This document shows positions 45,891 through 54,778 of a stretch of 64,000 nucleotides of DNA, piece by piece. This DNA is from Clostridia bacterium (GTDB taxonomy: Bacteria > Bacillota > Clostridia > Lachnospirales > Anaerotignaceae). The notes under the pieces are model-generated. The model saw nothing but the letters and a program-made list of their open reading frames with translations, made no database searches and had not been told where the DNA came from. The DNA lies in the NCBI GenBank assembly GCA_009929735.1, contig RZZU01000014.1:1-64000 (forward strand), written 5' to 3'. The position numbers and the translations under genes are program-made. Numbering within the stretch: the first letter of the stretch is position 1; the number at the start of each line of letters is the position of its first letter.

Positions 45891-46775
45891 ATGTCAATTT
45901 TTACAGGCGCAGGTGTTGCTTTGGTTACACCTACATTTCCCGACGGTACTGTTAACTTTGAAAAAATGAAAGAACTGATTGAGTTCCAGCTTGCTAATGA
46001 CACCGACGCTTTAATTATTTGCGGTACAACAGGCGAGGCATCCACTTTGTCCGACGAAGTGCAAATTGAATGTGTACGCTTTGCTGTTGAAGTTGTAAAT
46101 GGTCGTGTACCTGTGATTGCAGGTGCTGGCAGCAACGATACCGCTCATTGCATTGACTTGGCAAAGGGCTGTGAAAATGTCGGAGCCGACGCTGTTTTAC
46201 TGGTAACGCCCTACTATAACAAAGCAACGCAGAAGGGCTTGATTTTACACTATACAGCTGTAGCTGAAAGCCTTTCCATTCCAATTATTCTATATAATGT
46301 TCCAGGTCGTACTGGATGCAATATTGCGCCAAAAACAGTTTTGGAGCTGTCTAAGGTTAAGAACATCGTTGCTTTAAAAGAAGCAAGCGGAAACCTATCT
46401 CAAGTGGCTGAAATTGCTGCATTGATTCCGCCCGACTTTGATCTTTACAGCGGTAACGACGACCAAATTCTGCCTATCCTTTCTTTGGGCGGCAAAGGGG
46501 TTATTTCCGTACTTTCTAACATTGCCCCGAAACAAACCCATGATATGGTTGTAAAATTCTTTGAAGGGGATTTAAAAGGCTCTATCAACTTACAGTTAGG
46601 TGCAATCGAATTGATTTCTGCTCTGTTTTGTGAAGTAAACCCCATTCCCGTAAAAACAGCTTTGGATTTAATGGGCTATGCAGTTGGCCCTTGCCGTATG
46701 CCTCTTTGCGCAATGGAGGATAAAAACTTGGAAACATTGAAGAATGCAATGAAAAACTACGGCTTGATTTCATAA
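45891..46775 (+). CDS. dapA: 4-hydroxy-tetrahydrodipicolinate synthase
   Basis: It condenses pyruvate with aspartate semialdehyde, the first committed step to diaminopimelate and lysine. The TIM-barrel motifs are GTTGEASTLS (Thr pair), the VTPYYNKATQKG block, YNVPGRTG with the proton-relay Tyr and Arg, and the Schiff-base lysine in IVALKEASGN. At 294 residues it is standard. It follows asd by 38 bases with GGAGG. Besides cell wall and lysine, the product also feeds dipicolinic acid synthesis in spore formers. Confidence 0.97.
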   Translation: MSIFTGAGVALVTPTFPDGTVNFEKMKELIEFQLANDTDALIICGTTGEASTLSDEVQIECVRFAVEVVNGRVPVIAGAGSNDTAHCIDLAKGCENVGADAVLLVTPYYNKATQKGLILHYTAVAESLSIPIILYNVPGRTGCNIAPKTVLELSKVKNIVALKEASGNLSQVAEIAALIPPDFDLYSGNDDQILPILSLGGKGVISVLSNIAPKQTHDMVVKFFEGDLKGSINLQLGAIELISALFCEVNPIPVKTALDLMGYAVGPCRMPLCAMEDKNLETLKNAMKNYGLIS

Positions 46776-46894
46776 TCATGCGGCTTATGGTAAAGAATAT
46801 CACTTTGCCACATGAAATATAGATAACGTTATGCAAGCAGCGAATAGCATTTTGCCTACAATAGAGCGCTGACATTGTTCAGTAAAAAAAACAG

Positions 46895-46934
46895 GCTTTT
46901 TGAATGAAGGAATCTATTCCTTCATTCAAAAAGC
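46895..46934. terminator. Perfect 19-bp hairpin between dapA and dapB
   Basis: The arms 46895-46913 and 46916-46934 are exactly complementary with a two-base loop. On the plus strand no T-run follows; on the minus strand a T8 run follows three bases later. It may act as an RNA-stability or partial-attenuation element inside the operon, or as a terminator for antisense transcripts. Confidence 0.5.
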
Positions 46935-46970
46935 TATGATAAAAGGTTTGATTTTAAAGGAGTGTACTAT

Positions 46971-47723
46971 ATGATTAACATTATCATGCACGGCTGCGGC
47001 GGTAAAATGGGACAGGTTGTGGCTGAAATTGTTGCGAACGATCCGGTTTGCCAAATCGTAGCAGGTATTGATCCAAGAGTACCTGAAGCAAATTTCCCCG
47101 TATTCCCCACGCCGGCTGACTGTACCATTGATGCGGACGTAATTATAGATTTTTCCACAGCAGCGGCTGTACCTGCTTTATTGAAATTTTCAAAGGCAAA
47201 AAAAATTCCCGTTGTTGTTTGCACCACCGCCCTCAGCGACGAAACCACAGAATTGCTGAAAGAAACCTCCGAAAGCGTTGCCGTATTAAAATCTGCAAAT
47301 ATGTCTATCGGCGTAAACTTACTGTTGGAGCTGGTTCAAAAAGCGGCTCAAGCTCTGTATGATGCAAACTTTGATATTGAAATTGTAGAAAAGCACCATA
47401 ATCAAAAAATTGATGCCCCCAGCGGTACCGCTATTGCATTGGCAAATGCAATCAACGAGGCAATGGAGCAGCAATTTCATTATGTATATGACCGTTCTCA
47501 AATCAGAGAAAAAAGAGAACGAAATGAAATTGGCATTCATGCAGTAAGAGGAGGCAACATTGTGGGCGATCACGATGTTATTTTTGCCGGCAGAGATGAA
47601 GTAATCGAACTGACTCACCGTGCTACCTCTCGTGAGGTTTTTGCCGTAGGAGCGGTGAAAGCCTCAAAATATCTGGCATCCCAATGCCCCGGACTTTATT
47701 CCATGAAGGATGTTTTGGCATAA
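46971..47723 (+). CDS. dapB: 4-hydroxy-tetrahydrodipicolinate reductase
   Basis: It reduces the DapA product to tetrahydrodipicolinate using NAD(P)H. The nucleotide-binding start is IIMHGCGGKMGQVV, the family signature is EIVEKHHNQKIDAPSGTA cut around the catalytic His-His-Lys, and the later VRGGNIVGDHDVIF block is intact. The ATG at 46971 has AAAGGAG seven bases upstream; a GTG three codons earlier is in frame but overlaps that site. 250 residues. It is 195 bases after dapA, across the hairpin. Confidence 0.97.
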   Translation: MINIIMHGCGGKMGQVVAEIVANDPVCQIVAGIDPRVPEANFPVFPTPADCTIDADVIIDFSTAAAVPALLKFSKAKKIPVVVCTTALSDETTELLKETSESVAVLKSANMSIGVNLLLELVQKAAQALYDANFDIEIVEKHHNQKIDAPSGTAIALANAINEAMEQQFHYVYDRSQIREKRERNEIGIHAVRGGNIVGDHDVIFAGRDEVIELTHRATSREVFAVGAVKASKYLASQCPGLYSMKDVLA

Positions 47724-47737
47724 ATTTTCAGCACCAA

Positions 47738-47802
47738 CGCATACAACGAACCCCTTTTGTTGGACAAACTGAGTGTCTAGCAAAAGGGGTTCGTTGTATG
47801 CG
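47738..47802. repeat. 22-bp perfect inverted repeat downstream of dapB
   Basis: The arm at 47738-47759 is exactly complementary to 47781-47802, with a 21-base spacer. Neither side has a T-run, so it is not an ordinary terminator, although the stem could stop transcription. TTGGACAAAC occurs at the left edge of the spacer (47760) and again just outside the right arm (47811). Confidence 0.75.
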
Positions 47803-48041
47803 AAAGAAACTTGGACAAACGAATAGGCCTTCATCGTATTTTGTGAATTTACGATTATATTATGAAACTTCGTGTCTGTACACTAAGAGAATTGGGAAAA
47901 TTATGAATCGAATGACACAATAAGATAGGCACAGATTGTGCTGTTTCTTATGCAGTGCTTTCTTCTTTAAAATGAAATGGCTGATGCAGCAAACAGCTTT
48001 TCCTTGCCGCTTGAACCTCCACTTTACCTACATACTTTTCA
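47803..48041. other. Non-coding spacer
   Basis: Short open frames only, none with a ribosome binding site or recognisable product. Confidence 0.4.
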
Positions 48042-48071
48042 TTGACGCAGTATCGGTTTATATGGTAAACT
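48042..48071 (+). promoter_or_regulatory. Promoter of the SAM riboswitch transcript
   Basis: TTGACG, 17-18 bases, GTAAACT-like -10, about 25 bases before the riboswitch. Confidence 0.65.
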
Positions 48072-48094
48072 TTTTAAAATTAATTATTCAAAAA

Positions 48095-48199
48095 ACTCTT
48101 ATCAAGAGGGGGGAGGAACTACCCCATGAAGCCCAGCAACCGACAATGACTTGTTCGGTGCCAAATTCAGCCGTGGGCTACACTGGAAGATGAGAAGGG
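48095..48199 (+). promoter_or_regulatory. SAM-I riboswitch (S box)
   Basis: The conserved elements appear in order: CTCTTATCAAGAG, GGGGGAGGAACT, CCCCATGAAGCCC, CAGCAACC, GGTGCCAAATTC, and the closing GATGAGAAG. SAM binding promotes the downstream terminator, so the methionine-related gene is off when SAM is plentiful. The downstream homocysteine methyltransferase fits. Confidence 0.95.
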
Positions 48200-48223
48200 A
48201 TTTGATTACATTGTTGTATTCTG

Positions 48224-48254
48224 CCTCTTTTATTTGCTTGAAGGGGTTTTTTGT
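48224..48254 (+). terminator. Expression-platform terminator of the SAM riboswitch
   Basis: CCTCTT pairs with AAGGGG (one G-U pair) and is followed by T6, 25 bases after the aptamer. Confidence 0.7.
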
Positions 48255-48529
48255 TTCTCAAAGGGGTACACAACATAAACATGAACGAATAACGACCGTG
48301 ATTATTTTTATTGATTCTTCTTGGGATTGGCTCTATGATAGAAATAGGGATATTTAACAGCCTTCCCATTCTTATTTGAAATGATAATTGCCGCTGTCCT
48401 GATTGATTTGGTTTGTCGGGGCTAAGCGTGTTCACGCTGATAGTGCTGCTTCAACATTTAACCTTAGCAACATCATCAACTTCAAACTCTGTTTTTCACT
48501 ATACTTTTTAAAATAAAAGGAGGCCTTTT
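48255..48529 (+). other. Spacer between SAM riboswitch terminator and the methyltransferase gene
   Basis: About 275 bases. Short hydrophobic frames (for example one reading LLGIGSMIEIGIFNSLPIL around 48310-48375) are broken by stops in every frame, which suggests the remains of a deleted small membrane protein gene; this is uncertain. No start site other than that of mmuM is supported. Confidence 0.35.
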
Positions 48530-49465
48530 ATGAATCCTGTAGAAAAAATTTTGTCAGAACATCCCATGATGATATTAGATGGTGCCTTTTCCACAGAACT
48601 TGAGCGCCGAGGCTGCGATTTGAACGATCCTCTTTGGTCGGCGAAGATTCTTATGGAAAACCCAGATATGATTGGAGCCGTCCATGAGGATTATTTCAAA
48701 GCGGGTGCAGATTGTGCAATCACTGCCAGCTACCAAGCAACCTTTGAAGGTTTTATGAAAAGAGGACTGACAAAGCAAGAGGCGAAGGAGCTGATTGAGC
48801 TTTCCGTACGCATTGCGTCAAAAGTAAGGGATGATTTTTGGGGAAATCCCGAAAACCGAATAAACCGTCCCAAGCCTATTGTGGCGGCTTCAGTCGGCCC
48901 TTACGGAGCTTTTGTTGCCGACGGCTCTGAATATCGGGGGAATTATGGTTTAACAAAAGCCCAACTGGAGGAATTCCACCGAGAGCGCATGGATACCTTG
49001 ATTAAAGCCTGCCCCGATATACTCGCCTGTGAAACAATTCCTTGTTTGGTTGAGGCACAGGCAATTGTAAATGTTTTGGAGGAATACACCGATGTATTCG
49101 CATGGATCAGCTTTAGTGCTAAAGATGGCGAATGCATCAACAGCGGTGAACGTATAGAAGACTGTGCCCGCTGGCTTGACAGCCACCCGCAGGTGACCGC
49201 CATTGGTGTAAACTGTACCGCACCAGAGTTTATGGAGTCCCTGATTTTAGAAATTCGCAAGGGTACCGATAAACCCATCATCCTTTACCCCAACTCAGGA
49301 GAACAATATGATGCCGAAACAAAAACTTGGCATGGCTGTTCTTCGGGGGTGTGTTATGGTGATGCTGCAAAGCGTTGGTTTGAAAAGGGCGCGCGTCTGA
49401 TTGGTGGCTGCTGCCGAACAACTCCGGAGGATATTCGCAGTATCGCCCTTTGGAGCAGAAAATGA
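48530..49465 (+). CDS. mmuM: Homocysteine S-methyltransferase
   Basis: It transfers a methyl group, probably from S-methylmethionine or SAM, to homocysteine to give methionine. LDGAFSTELERRGCDL at the start, the YFKAGADCAITASYQAT block, and the zinc cysteines in GVNCT and the C-terminal GGCCRTTPE are the family's hallmarks. At 311 residues it is a single-domain MmuM/YagD type, not MetH. It has AAAGGAGG before the ATG and is controlled by the SAM-I riboswitch upstream. Other methyl donors cannot be excluded. Confidence 0.93.
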   Translation: MNPVEKILSEHPMMILDGAFSTELERRGCDLNDPLWSAKILMENPDMIGAVHEDYFKAGADCAITASYQATFEGFMKRGLTKQEAKELIELSVRIASKVRDDFWGNPENRINRPKPIVAASVGPYGAFVADGSEYRGNYGLTKAQLEEFHRERMDTLIKACPDILACETIPCLVEAQAIVNVLEEYTDVFAWISFSAKDGECINSGERIEDCARWLDSHPQVTAIGVNCTAPEFMESLILEIRKGTDKPIILYPNSGEQYDAETKTWHGCSSGVCYGDAAKRWFEKGARLIGGCCRTTPEDIRSIALWSRK

Positions 49466-49743
49466 TCGGCAAGGTACACGGATATGGTTTCCTAGCCGAA
49501 TGGACACAGGACACAATTTGAAATCTATTTTCAGCAAAACACCTACCATTAGGAAATCAATGGGAACTTCAGCCATGAAATATGTTATTTCTATGCGCCC
49601 TGAGGTAAATAATAACGTATCCTTGCGCTACAGATGAAAAACAGGTCAGGTCAACCATGCTATGAGATGGTTAATCAGTGAAAAATGAAATTCGCTCTAT
49701 CATGCATTGCAATAATCGTGTCCTGTCAACAAAGCAGAAAAAA

Positions 49744-49794
49744 ATATCTCCTGTATGATACCATGCGTATATCAAATACAGGAGATTTTTTTAT
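49744..49794 (+). terminator. Terminator downstream of mmuM
   Basis: ATCTCCTGTA/TACAGGAGAT closes a ~20-base loop and is followed by T7. Confidence 0.85.
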
Positions 49795-49892
49795 CAGGTT
49801 TTAGCCGCCCCGTGCAGAACAGCTGCTTTGGTCTCTCCATATAGCCTTATATGATCATTGAAAATAGAATATGCATTTCTAATTTCTTTCTA

Positions 49893-49927
49893 TAAAAAAA
49901 GCACGGTATCATACCCGTGCCTTTTTA
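49893..49927. terminator. Bidirectional terminator, probably of the cobO operon
   Basis: GCACGGG/CCCGTGC-type stem flanked by A7 and T5. It lies ~200 bases past the cobO stop; the bases between (49928-50129) and those from 49466 to 49743 carry no recognised feature. Confidence 0.75.
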
Positions 49928-50129
49928 TAGACAAGAACAAAATATTGTTCAAGATTATCCATACAATCACTTTCGCCTAGAAATGCAGAAACTTTGTACT
50001 ACTACGAGATAAAACCACATTGAAAGTTTTCCCCTCATTTATGAACAAGCTCTACCGTAGATTACTCACTGTGAAAACGAAATATGCCTTAAGGCTTCAA
50101 CAACTTTTTTTGCAAACTCATGCAAAGAC

Positions 50130-50615
50130 TCATTGCTTTTCTGCTTTAATCTGATAGATACAATCCACTTGCTCCGCTATGGTTGGCGGCAGAGAATCCC
50201 CAGTGAGAATAATATCCATAAAATCCGGACGCCTTTTCAGCAATTCCCCTAAATGTTCTGCAGATAAAAAGCCTTCTTTGATACACTCTAAAACGCCATC
50301 CAAAAGAAGCATTTCACATTCCCCTGTGTCCACAATTTTTCTGGCAAAATTAAATGCATTCTTTATTTCTCCACTGATTTCCTTGCGAACGGATTCATCA
50401 ATCGTTTGTTCGATGCGGTTTTTTTCAAAGCGGAATATACGAAAATCAGGCTCCAGCTTTTTTAACAGCTCGATTTCTTTATTATTGTGATAATCCATAA
50501 ACTGTATCATCACAACACGCAAATCATCCCCAATCGCTCTCAAGCCTCTGCCAACAGCCACACAGGTTTTTCCTTTGCCTGCGCCGTAATAAACGGAAAT
50601 CTGTCCTTGTCTCAC
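50130..50615 (-). CDS. cobO: Cob(I)yrinic acid a,c-diamide (corrinoid) adenosyltransferase, CobA/CobO type
   Basis: It adds the adenosyl ligand to corrinoids using ATP. It shows the P-loop YYGAGKGKTCVAVGRGLRA and the VVMIQFMD block typical of the CobA/BtuR/CobO family; at 161 residues it is slightly short of the ~175-200 usual. The start is a GTG at 50613-50615 with AGGAG 11 bases upstream, inside the end of the SSB-like gene, so the two are co-transcribed. No other cobalamin gene is in the window; it may serve salvage of corrinoids for B12-dependent enzymes. Confidence 0.9.
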   Translation of the reverse strand: MRQGQISVYYGAGKGKTCVAVGRGLRAIGDDLRVVMIQFMDYHNNKEIELLKKLEPDFRIFRFEKNRIEQTIDESVRKEISGEIKNAFNFARKIVDTGECEMLLLDGVLECIKEGFLSAEHLGELLKRRPDFMDIILTGDSLPPTIAEQVDCIYQIKAEKQ

Positions 50616-50632
50616 TTTTTATTCAACTCCTG

Positions 50633-51298
50633 CTATTCTTCGGTAAATTTTTCAACAATTAATGTTTTTTCATCTGCATGAGGAATTTCAATTTTTGATA
50701 CCGAAACCTCATAAGCAATACGTTCTTCAATTTCATCGCCCATTTTTTTCTGATAAGTTCTGCTTTGCACTCTGCCCCAAACCTTAATGTTTGACCCTAT
50801 CAAAAGGTTAGCAATATATCTTGCATTGCGTCCCCATACAATGCAAGGAATATAATCCGACTTATTATATGCTCGGTTTACCGCAACTAAAATATCCGAA
50901 ATTTCTCTGCCAAAAGGGGTCTTTCTATAAATTGGCTCTTTACAGATAAATCCATTCAAAAAAATTTGATTTTCGCTCTTCTTTTCATCCTCTGCAAGAA
51001 TATGAATTTCTCTGGCAAAAATAGTAAGCACAAGCCTATTCTTTTTGCTGTTGTAATTATTATAGCTGCGAAGCTGCCCCAGTACATCCACGCAAATATC
51101 CTTTTTCAGCTGATTTTTATCAATTAATCTTTCCGAAACGGTGATCGGAAGGATGTCAGCCTGATCGCTAAGACGCTCAGATGCTATCTTAAACGTATAG
51201 AAGCCTTCTCCATAAACCTCGTGACTGAATACACATTCCTCCACGATTTTCCCGGCAATGGCAACAGTGTTGTTTTCCGGCAATCCATCCATATGCAT
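50633..51298 (-). CDS. SSB-like protein with two OB-fold units
   Basis: The 221 residues contain two similar OB-type modules. The first (about 8-110) shows VAIAGKIVEECVFSHEVYG and LPITVSERL. The second (about 115-215) starts FLNGFICKEPIYRKTPFGRE and has SDYIPCIVWGRNARYIANLL and GSNIKVWGRVQSRTY, which match the single-stranded-DNA-binding protein pattern (FxNxGxxTxDPE...IxxxxWGxxA). The acidic tail of true SSB is missing. It may be a specialised ssDNA-binding or primosome-type protein. GGGGAG precedes the ATG by six bases. It is followed after 17 bases by cobO. Confidence 0.75.
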   Translation of the reverse strand: MHMDGLPENNTVAIAGKIVEECVFSHEVYGEGFYTFKIASERLSDQADILPITVSERLIDKNQLKKDICVDVLGQLRSYNNYNSKKNRLVLTIFAREIHILAEDEKKSENQIFLNGFICKEPIYRKTPFGREISDILVAVNRAYNKSDYIPCIVWGRNARYIANLLIGSNIKVWGRVQSRTYQKKMGDEIEERIAYEVSVSKIEIPHADEKTLIVEKFTEE

Positions 51299-51451
51299 CG
51301 CTTTCTCCCCTTTTCTTTGTCGATTATTTCATCGGCAATGCTTCCTTCTGTATTTCAGTTTACGCAAAAAAACAAACCTTTAGAAGTCTGAATGAAAAAA
51401 ACTCTTCACGACCTTCTACAGGTACGTTTTCCCCCGCCCTAGCTATAAATG

Positions 51452-51760
51452 TTAAATTTCCGAAATATTTTTGCCATTGCGAAAAATAAATCCTGTTTTT
51501 ACACAATCAATAGCTACAACCATAGAATAATCTTTTGTTTTATATATCAATGGTTCCCCACTTTTCTTCACAATGACCGCTTCTACTTTTTTATCGTTCT
51601 TTACCCAATAACAGAGGAAGTAAAAATCATTTTCCTGGCGCACTGTCCATTCCAGATCCAAAAGAGGCTTTAAAAAGAAATCTCCCTCACAGCCAAATAA
51701 ATCGGCTACTCTTTTACTCGCCTGTATAAAATCCTGCACTGGTTCTTTTCCCTTTGCCAT
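51452..51760 (-). CDS. Small uncharacterised protein
   Basis: This is a 102-residue soluble protein with no signal peptide or membrane helix. It has a mixed alpha/beta look: an N-terminal helix (PVQDFIQASKRVADLFG) and a strand-rich remainder (LEWTVRQENDFYFLCYW, KVEAVIVKKSGEP, YSMVVAIDCV). A strong GGAGG site five bases before the ATG and steady codon use argue that it is real. I do not recognise the family. It lies between uvrA and the SSB-like gene on the same strand, but 150-base gaps suggest separate transcription. Confidence 0.7.
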   Translation of the reverse strand: MAKGKEPVQDFIQASKRVADLFGCEGDFFLKPLLDLEWTVRQENDFYFLCYWVKNDKKVEAVIVKKSGEPLIYKTKDYSMVVAIDCVKTGFIFRNGKNISEI

Positions 51761-51869
51761 ATATTCCTCCGCTCAACAAAAATCTTATATACTTATGGTA
51801 ATGATTTCTAAACGACTTGTCAATATAAACATTTCTTTTGTGCATAAACCTTTTATGTAAATCATAACA

Positions 51870-51912
51870 AAAAAGGCGGAAAATGTCAAAAATCGACTTT
51901 CCCACCTTTTTT
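51870..51912 (-). terminator. Terminator of uvrBA
   Basis: AAAAAAGGTGGGAAAGTC pairs with GACATTTTCCGCCTTTTTT around an AT-rich loop on the minus strand, directly at the uvrA stop. Confidence 0.88.
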
Positions 51913-51916
51913 CAGC

Positions 51917-54751
51917 TTAACCTTTTTCCATAACGCCCTTTAAATATTTTCCTGTATAGGATTGACTGATTGTGCAAATTTCCTCAGGTGTGCCCTTTGC
52001 GATCACCATCCCGCCTTTATCCCCACCCTCAGGGCCTAAGTCGATGATATAATCTGCGGTTTTAATCACATCAAGGTTGTGTTCAATCACCACAACGGTA
52101 TTTCCGCCCTCCGTCAGCCGCTGAATAATGTGTACCAATTTATGCACATCAGCGGTGTGGAGCCCCGTTGTAGGCTCATCCAAAATATACATTGTCCTGC
52201 CCGTGCTTTTTTTACTTAACTCTGTTGCCAGTTTCACCCTTTGCGCCTCGCCGCCAGAAAGTGTGGTAGAGGATTGTCCCAGCTGAACATAAGATAAACC
52301 AACATCGTAAAGCGTCTGTAGCTTTGTTTTAATACGAGGAATATTGTCGAAAAACTCCAAGGCTTCTTCCACCGTCATTTCCAACACATCAGCAATGGAT
52401 TTCCCTTTGTATTTTACCTCCAAGGTTTCACGATTGTACCGTTTCCCCTGACAAACCTCACATGGCACATAAATATCGGGCAAAAAGTGCATTTCAATTT
52501 TAATGATTCCATCTCCAGCGCATGCTTCACAGCGTCCGCCCTTTACATTAAAGCTGAATCTGCCTTTTTGATAACCTCGCATCTTCGCCTCTGTCGTTTG
52601 GGTAAAAACATCTCGTATCATATCAAAAACGCCCGTATAAGTGGCCGGATTGCTTCTTGGCGTACGCCCAATGGGCGATTGGTCAATGTCAATTACTTTA
52701 TCCAGCTTTTCATATCCAAGCATCGCTGCATGGGTACCGGGGCGCAGTTTCGCCCGATTTAAATCTCTTGCCAAGCGCTTATATAATATCTCGTTGACCA
52801 AAGAGCTTTTTCCAGAACCGCTGACTCCGGTTACGCAGGTAAATACCCCCAAAGGAATTTCAACATCAATATTTTTCAGGTTGTTTTCCGTTGCGCCTTT
52901 GATTTTAATAACATTGTCGGCTTCAAAGGTTCTTCGTTCCTTCGGCACCTCAATTTTCTTTCTTCCGCTGAGGTAGTCCCCCGTAATCGAACGTTCGCAA
53001 GCCATAATTTCATCCACGCTGCCAACGCAAAGCACCTCACCGCCATCCTTTCCTGCGCCCGGGCCGATATCCACAATACAATCCGCCGCATACATGGTAT
53101 CTTCATCATGCTCAACTACAATCAAGGAATTCCCAATATCACGAAGATTGCGCAAGGTTTTGAGCAGCTTGTCATTATCCCTTTGATGCAGACCAATACT
53201 TGGTTCATCTAAAATATAAACAACGCCAACCAAGCCTGAGCCGATTTGGGTAGCCAATCGAATTCTTTGTGCTTCACCGCCAGAAAGCGTGCCTGCCGTA
53301 CGGGACAACGTCAGATATTCCAGTCCGACATCCATTAAAAAGCCGATTCTTGCGTTGATTTCCTTTAAAATTCGATGGGCAATCATTTCTTCCCGTCCAC
53401 TTAGCACAAGGCCATGAAAAAATTTTTGAATTACAGCAACGGAAAGCTCCGTCAATTCCGAAATATTTTTTTCCCCTATGGTAATGGCAAGCACCTCTGG
53501 ACGCAAACGGCGACCATGACAGGAGGGGCATTGAATATTGGTCATATATTCCTCATATTCCCCACGCATTCCCTCTGAGGTTTCGTTATATCGCCGCTGT
53601 AAGTTGGGGATTAAGCCGTCGTAATCATAATCATAGGTGCCTGTTCCACGATAGTTGGAATAGGTAATGCGAATTTTTTCTCCGCCCGTGCCGTAAAAAA
53701 TAATTTTCTTTATCGTTTCGGACAATTCCCGAAAGGGTATGTCTAACGCAAAGCCATATTTTTCTGCCAATGCCTCAAACAGAACACGGCTCATGCTATC
53801 TTTTGAGGAAATGGAATTATACCCCGGGGCAACAATCGCTCCACCCAAAATGCTAAGGCTGTCATTAGGAACAATCAGGCTTTCATCAAATTTCATCTGC
53901 ATTCCCAAACCTGTGCAGGTGGGGCAGGCACCACTGGGATTATTAAAGGAAAACAAGCGTGGCTCAATTTCCATTAAATCAATGCCGCAGTCGGGGCAGG
54001 AAAAATTCTGGCTGAATAACAGCTCCTCCTCGCCCTGATTGACATCCACCACCAAAAGACCGCCCGTCAAAGCAGTTACGGTTTCTATTGACTCTGTCAA
54101 ACGCTTTTGGATTCCGTCTTTCACCACCAAACGGTCTACCACAATCTCTATGGTATGTTTTTTATTTTTTTCCAGCTCGATTTTTTCCGAAAGGTCGTAT
54201 AATTGACCGTCCGCACGCACACGGACATATCCACTTTTTTTGGCATCCTCCAAAAGCTTCATGTGCTCCCCTTTTCGTCCCCGCACAACTGGGGCAAGAA
54301 GTTGAAGCTTTGTGCGCTCCGGTAGCTCCAAAATACGGTCTACAATCTGATCTATGGTTTGCTTTTTAATTTCCTTTCCGCATTTCGGACAATGAGGAAT
54401 ACCAATGCGGGCGTAAAGCAAACGCAAATAATCATAAATTTCTGTTACCGTCCCTACTGTGGAACGAGGGTTATGACTTGTGGTTTTTTGGTCTATGGAA
54501 ACGGCGGGAGAAAGCCCTTCGATTAAGTCAACGTCAGGCTTGTCCATCTGTCCTAAAAATTGGCGCGCATATGAAGATAAAGACTCAACATAACGCCGCT
54601 GTCCTTCCGCATAAATGGTATCAAAGGCCAGGGAGCTTTTTCCCGAGCCGCTAACCCCTGTAAATACAACCAATTTATCTCTTGGGATAGTGAGATCCAC
54701 ATTTTTTAAATTGTGCTGCCTTGCTCCCCGAATTACAATTTTATCCTTCAT
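51917..54751 (-). CDS. uvrA: Excinuclease ABC subunit A
   Basis: This DNA damage-recognition ATPase of nucleotide excision repair works as a dimer that loads UvrB. It has two ABC modules: Walker A at the start ([20 protein letters not shown]) and again near residue 640 ([15 protein letters not shown]), signature LSGGEAQR in both, and YILDEPS and [11 protein letters not shown]alker B motifs. Zinc modules are CPKCGKEI... in the first half and CEACAGDG...[10 protein letters not shown] in the second. At 944 residues it is complete. It is 27 bases downstream of uvrB, so they form an operon. Confidence 0.98.
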   Translation of the reverse strand: MKDKIVIRGARQHNLKNVDLTIPRDKLVVFTGVSGSGKSSLAFDTIYAEGQRRYVESLSSYARQFLGQMDKPDVDLIEGLSPAVSIDQKTTSHNPRSTVGTVTEIYDYLRLLYARIGIPHCPKCGKEIKKQTIDQIVDRILELPERTKLQLLAPVVRGRKGEHMKLLEDAKKSGYVRVRADGQLYDLSEKIELEKNKKHTIEIVVDRLVVKDGIQKRLTESIETVTALTGGLLVVDVNQGEEELLFSQNFSCPDCGIDLMEIEPRLFSFNNPSGACPTCTGLGMQMKFDESLIVPNDSLSILGGAIVAPGYNSISSKDSMSRVLFEALAEKYGFALDIPFRELSETIKKIIFYGTGGEKIRITYSNYRGTGTYDYDYDGLIPNLQRRYNETSEGMRGEYEEYMTNIQCPSCHGRRLRPEVLAITIGEKNISELTELSVAVIQKFFHGLVLSGREEMIAHRILKEINARIGFLMDVGLEYLTLSRTAGTLSGGEAQRIRLATQIGSGLVGVVYILDEPSIGLHQRDNDKLLKTLRNLRDIGNSLIVVEHDEDTMYAADCIVDIGPGAGKDGGEVLCVGSVDEIMACERSITGDYLSGRKKIEVPKERRTFEADNVIKIKGATENNLKNIDVEIPLGVFTCVTGVSGSGKSSLVNEILYKRLARDLNRAKLRPGTHAAMLGYEKLDKVIDIDQSPIGRTPRSNPATYTGVFDMIRDVFTQTTEAKMRGYQKGRFSFNVKGGRCEACAGDGIIKIEMHFLPDIYVPCEVCQGKRYNRETLEVKYKGKSIADVLEMTVEEALEFFDNIPRIKTKLQTLYDVGLSYVQLGQSSTTLSGGEAQRVKLATELSKKSTGRTMYILDEPTTGLHTADVHKLVHIIQRLTEGGNTVVVIEHNLDVIKTADYIIDLGPEGGDKGGMVIAKGTPEEICTISQSYTGKYLKGVMEKG

Positions 54752-54778
54752 GCTTCCTCCTAAAGGCGAAAATACCGT

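Noticed and set aside
47684..48357. Short plus-strand frames between dapB and mmuM
   Set aside because: They run through the 22-bp inverted repeat and the SAM riboswitch; no start signals or recognisable products.
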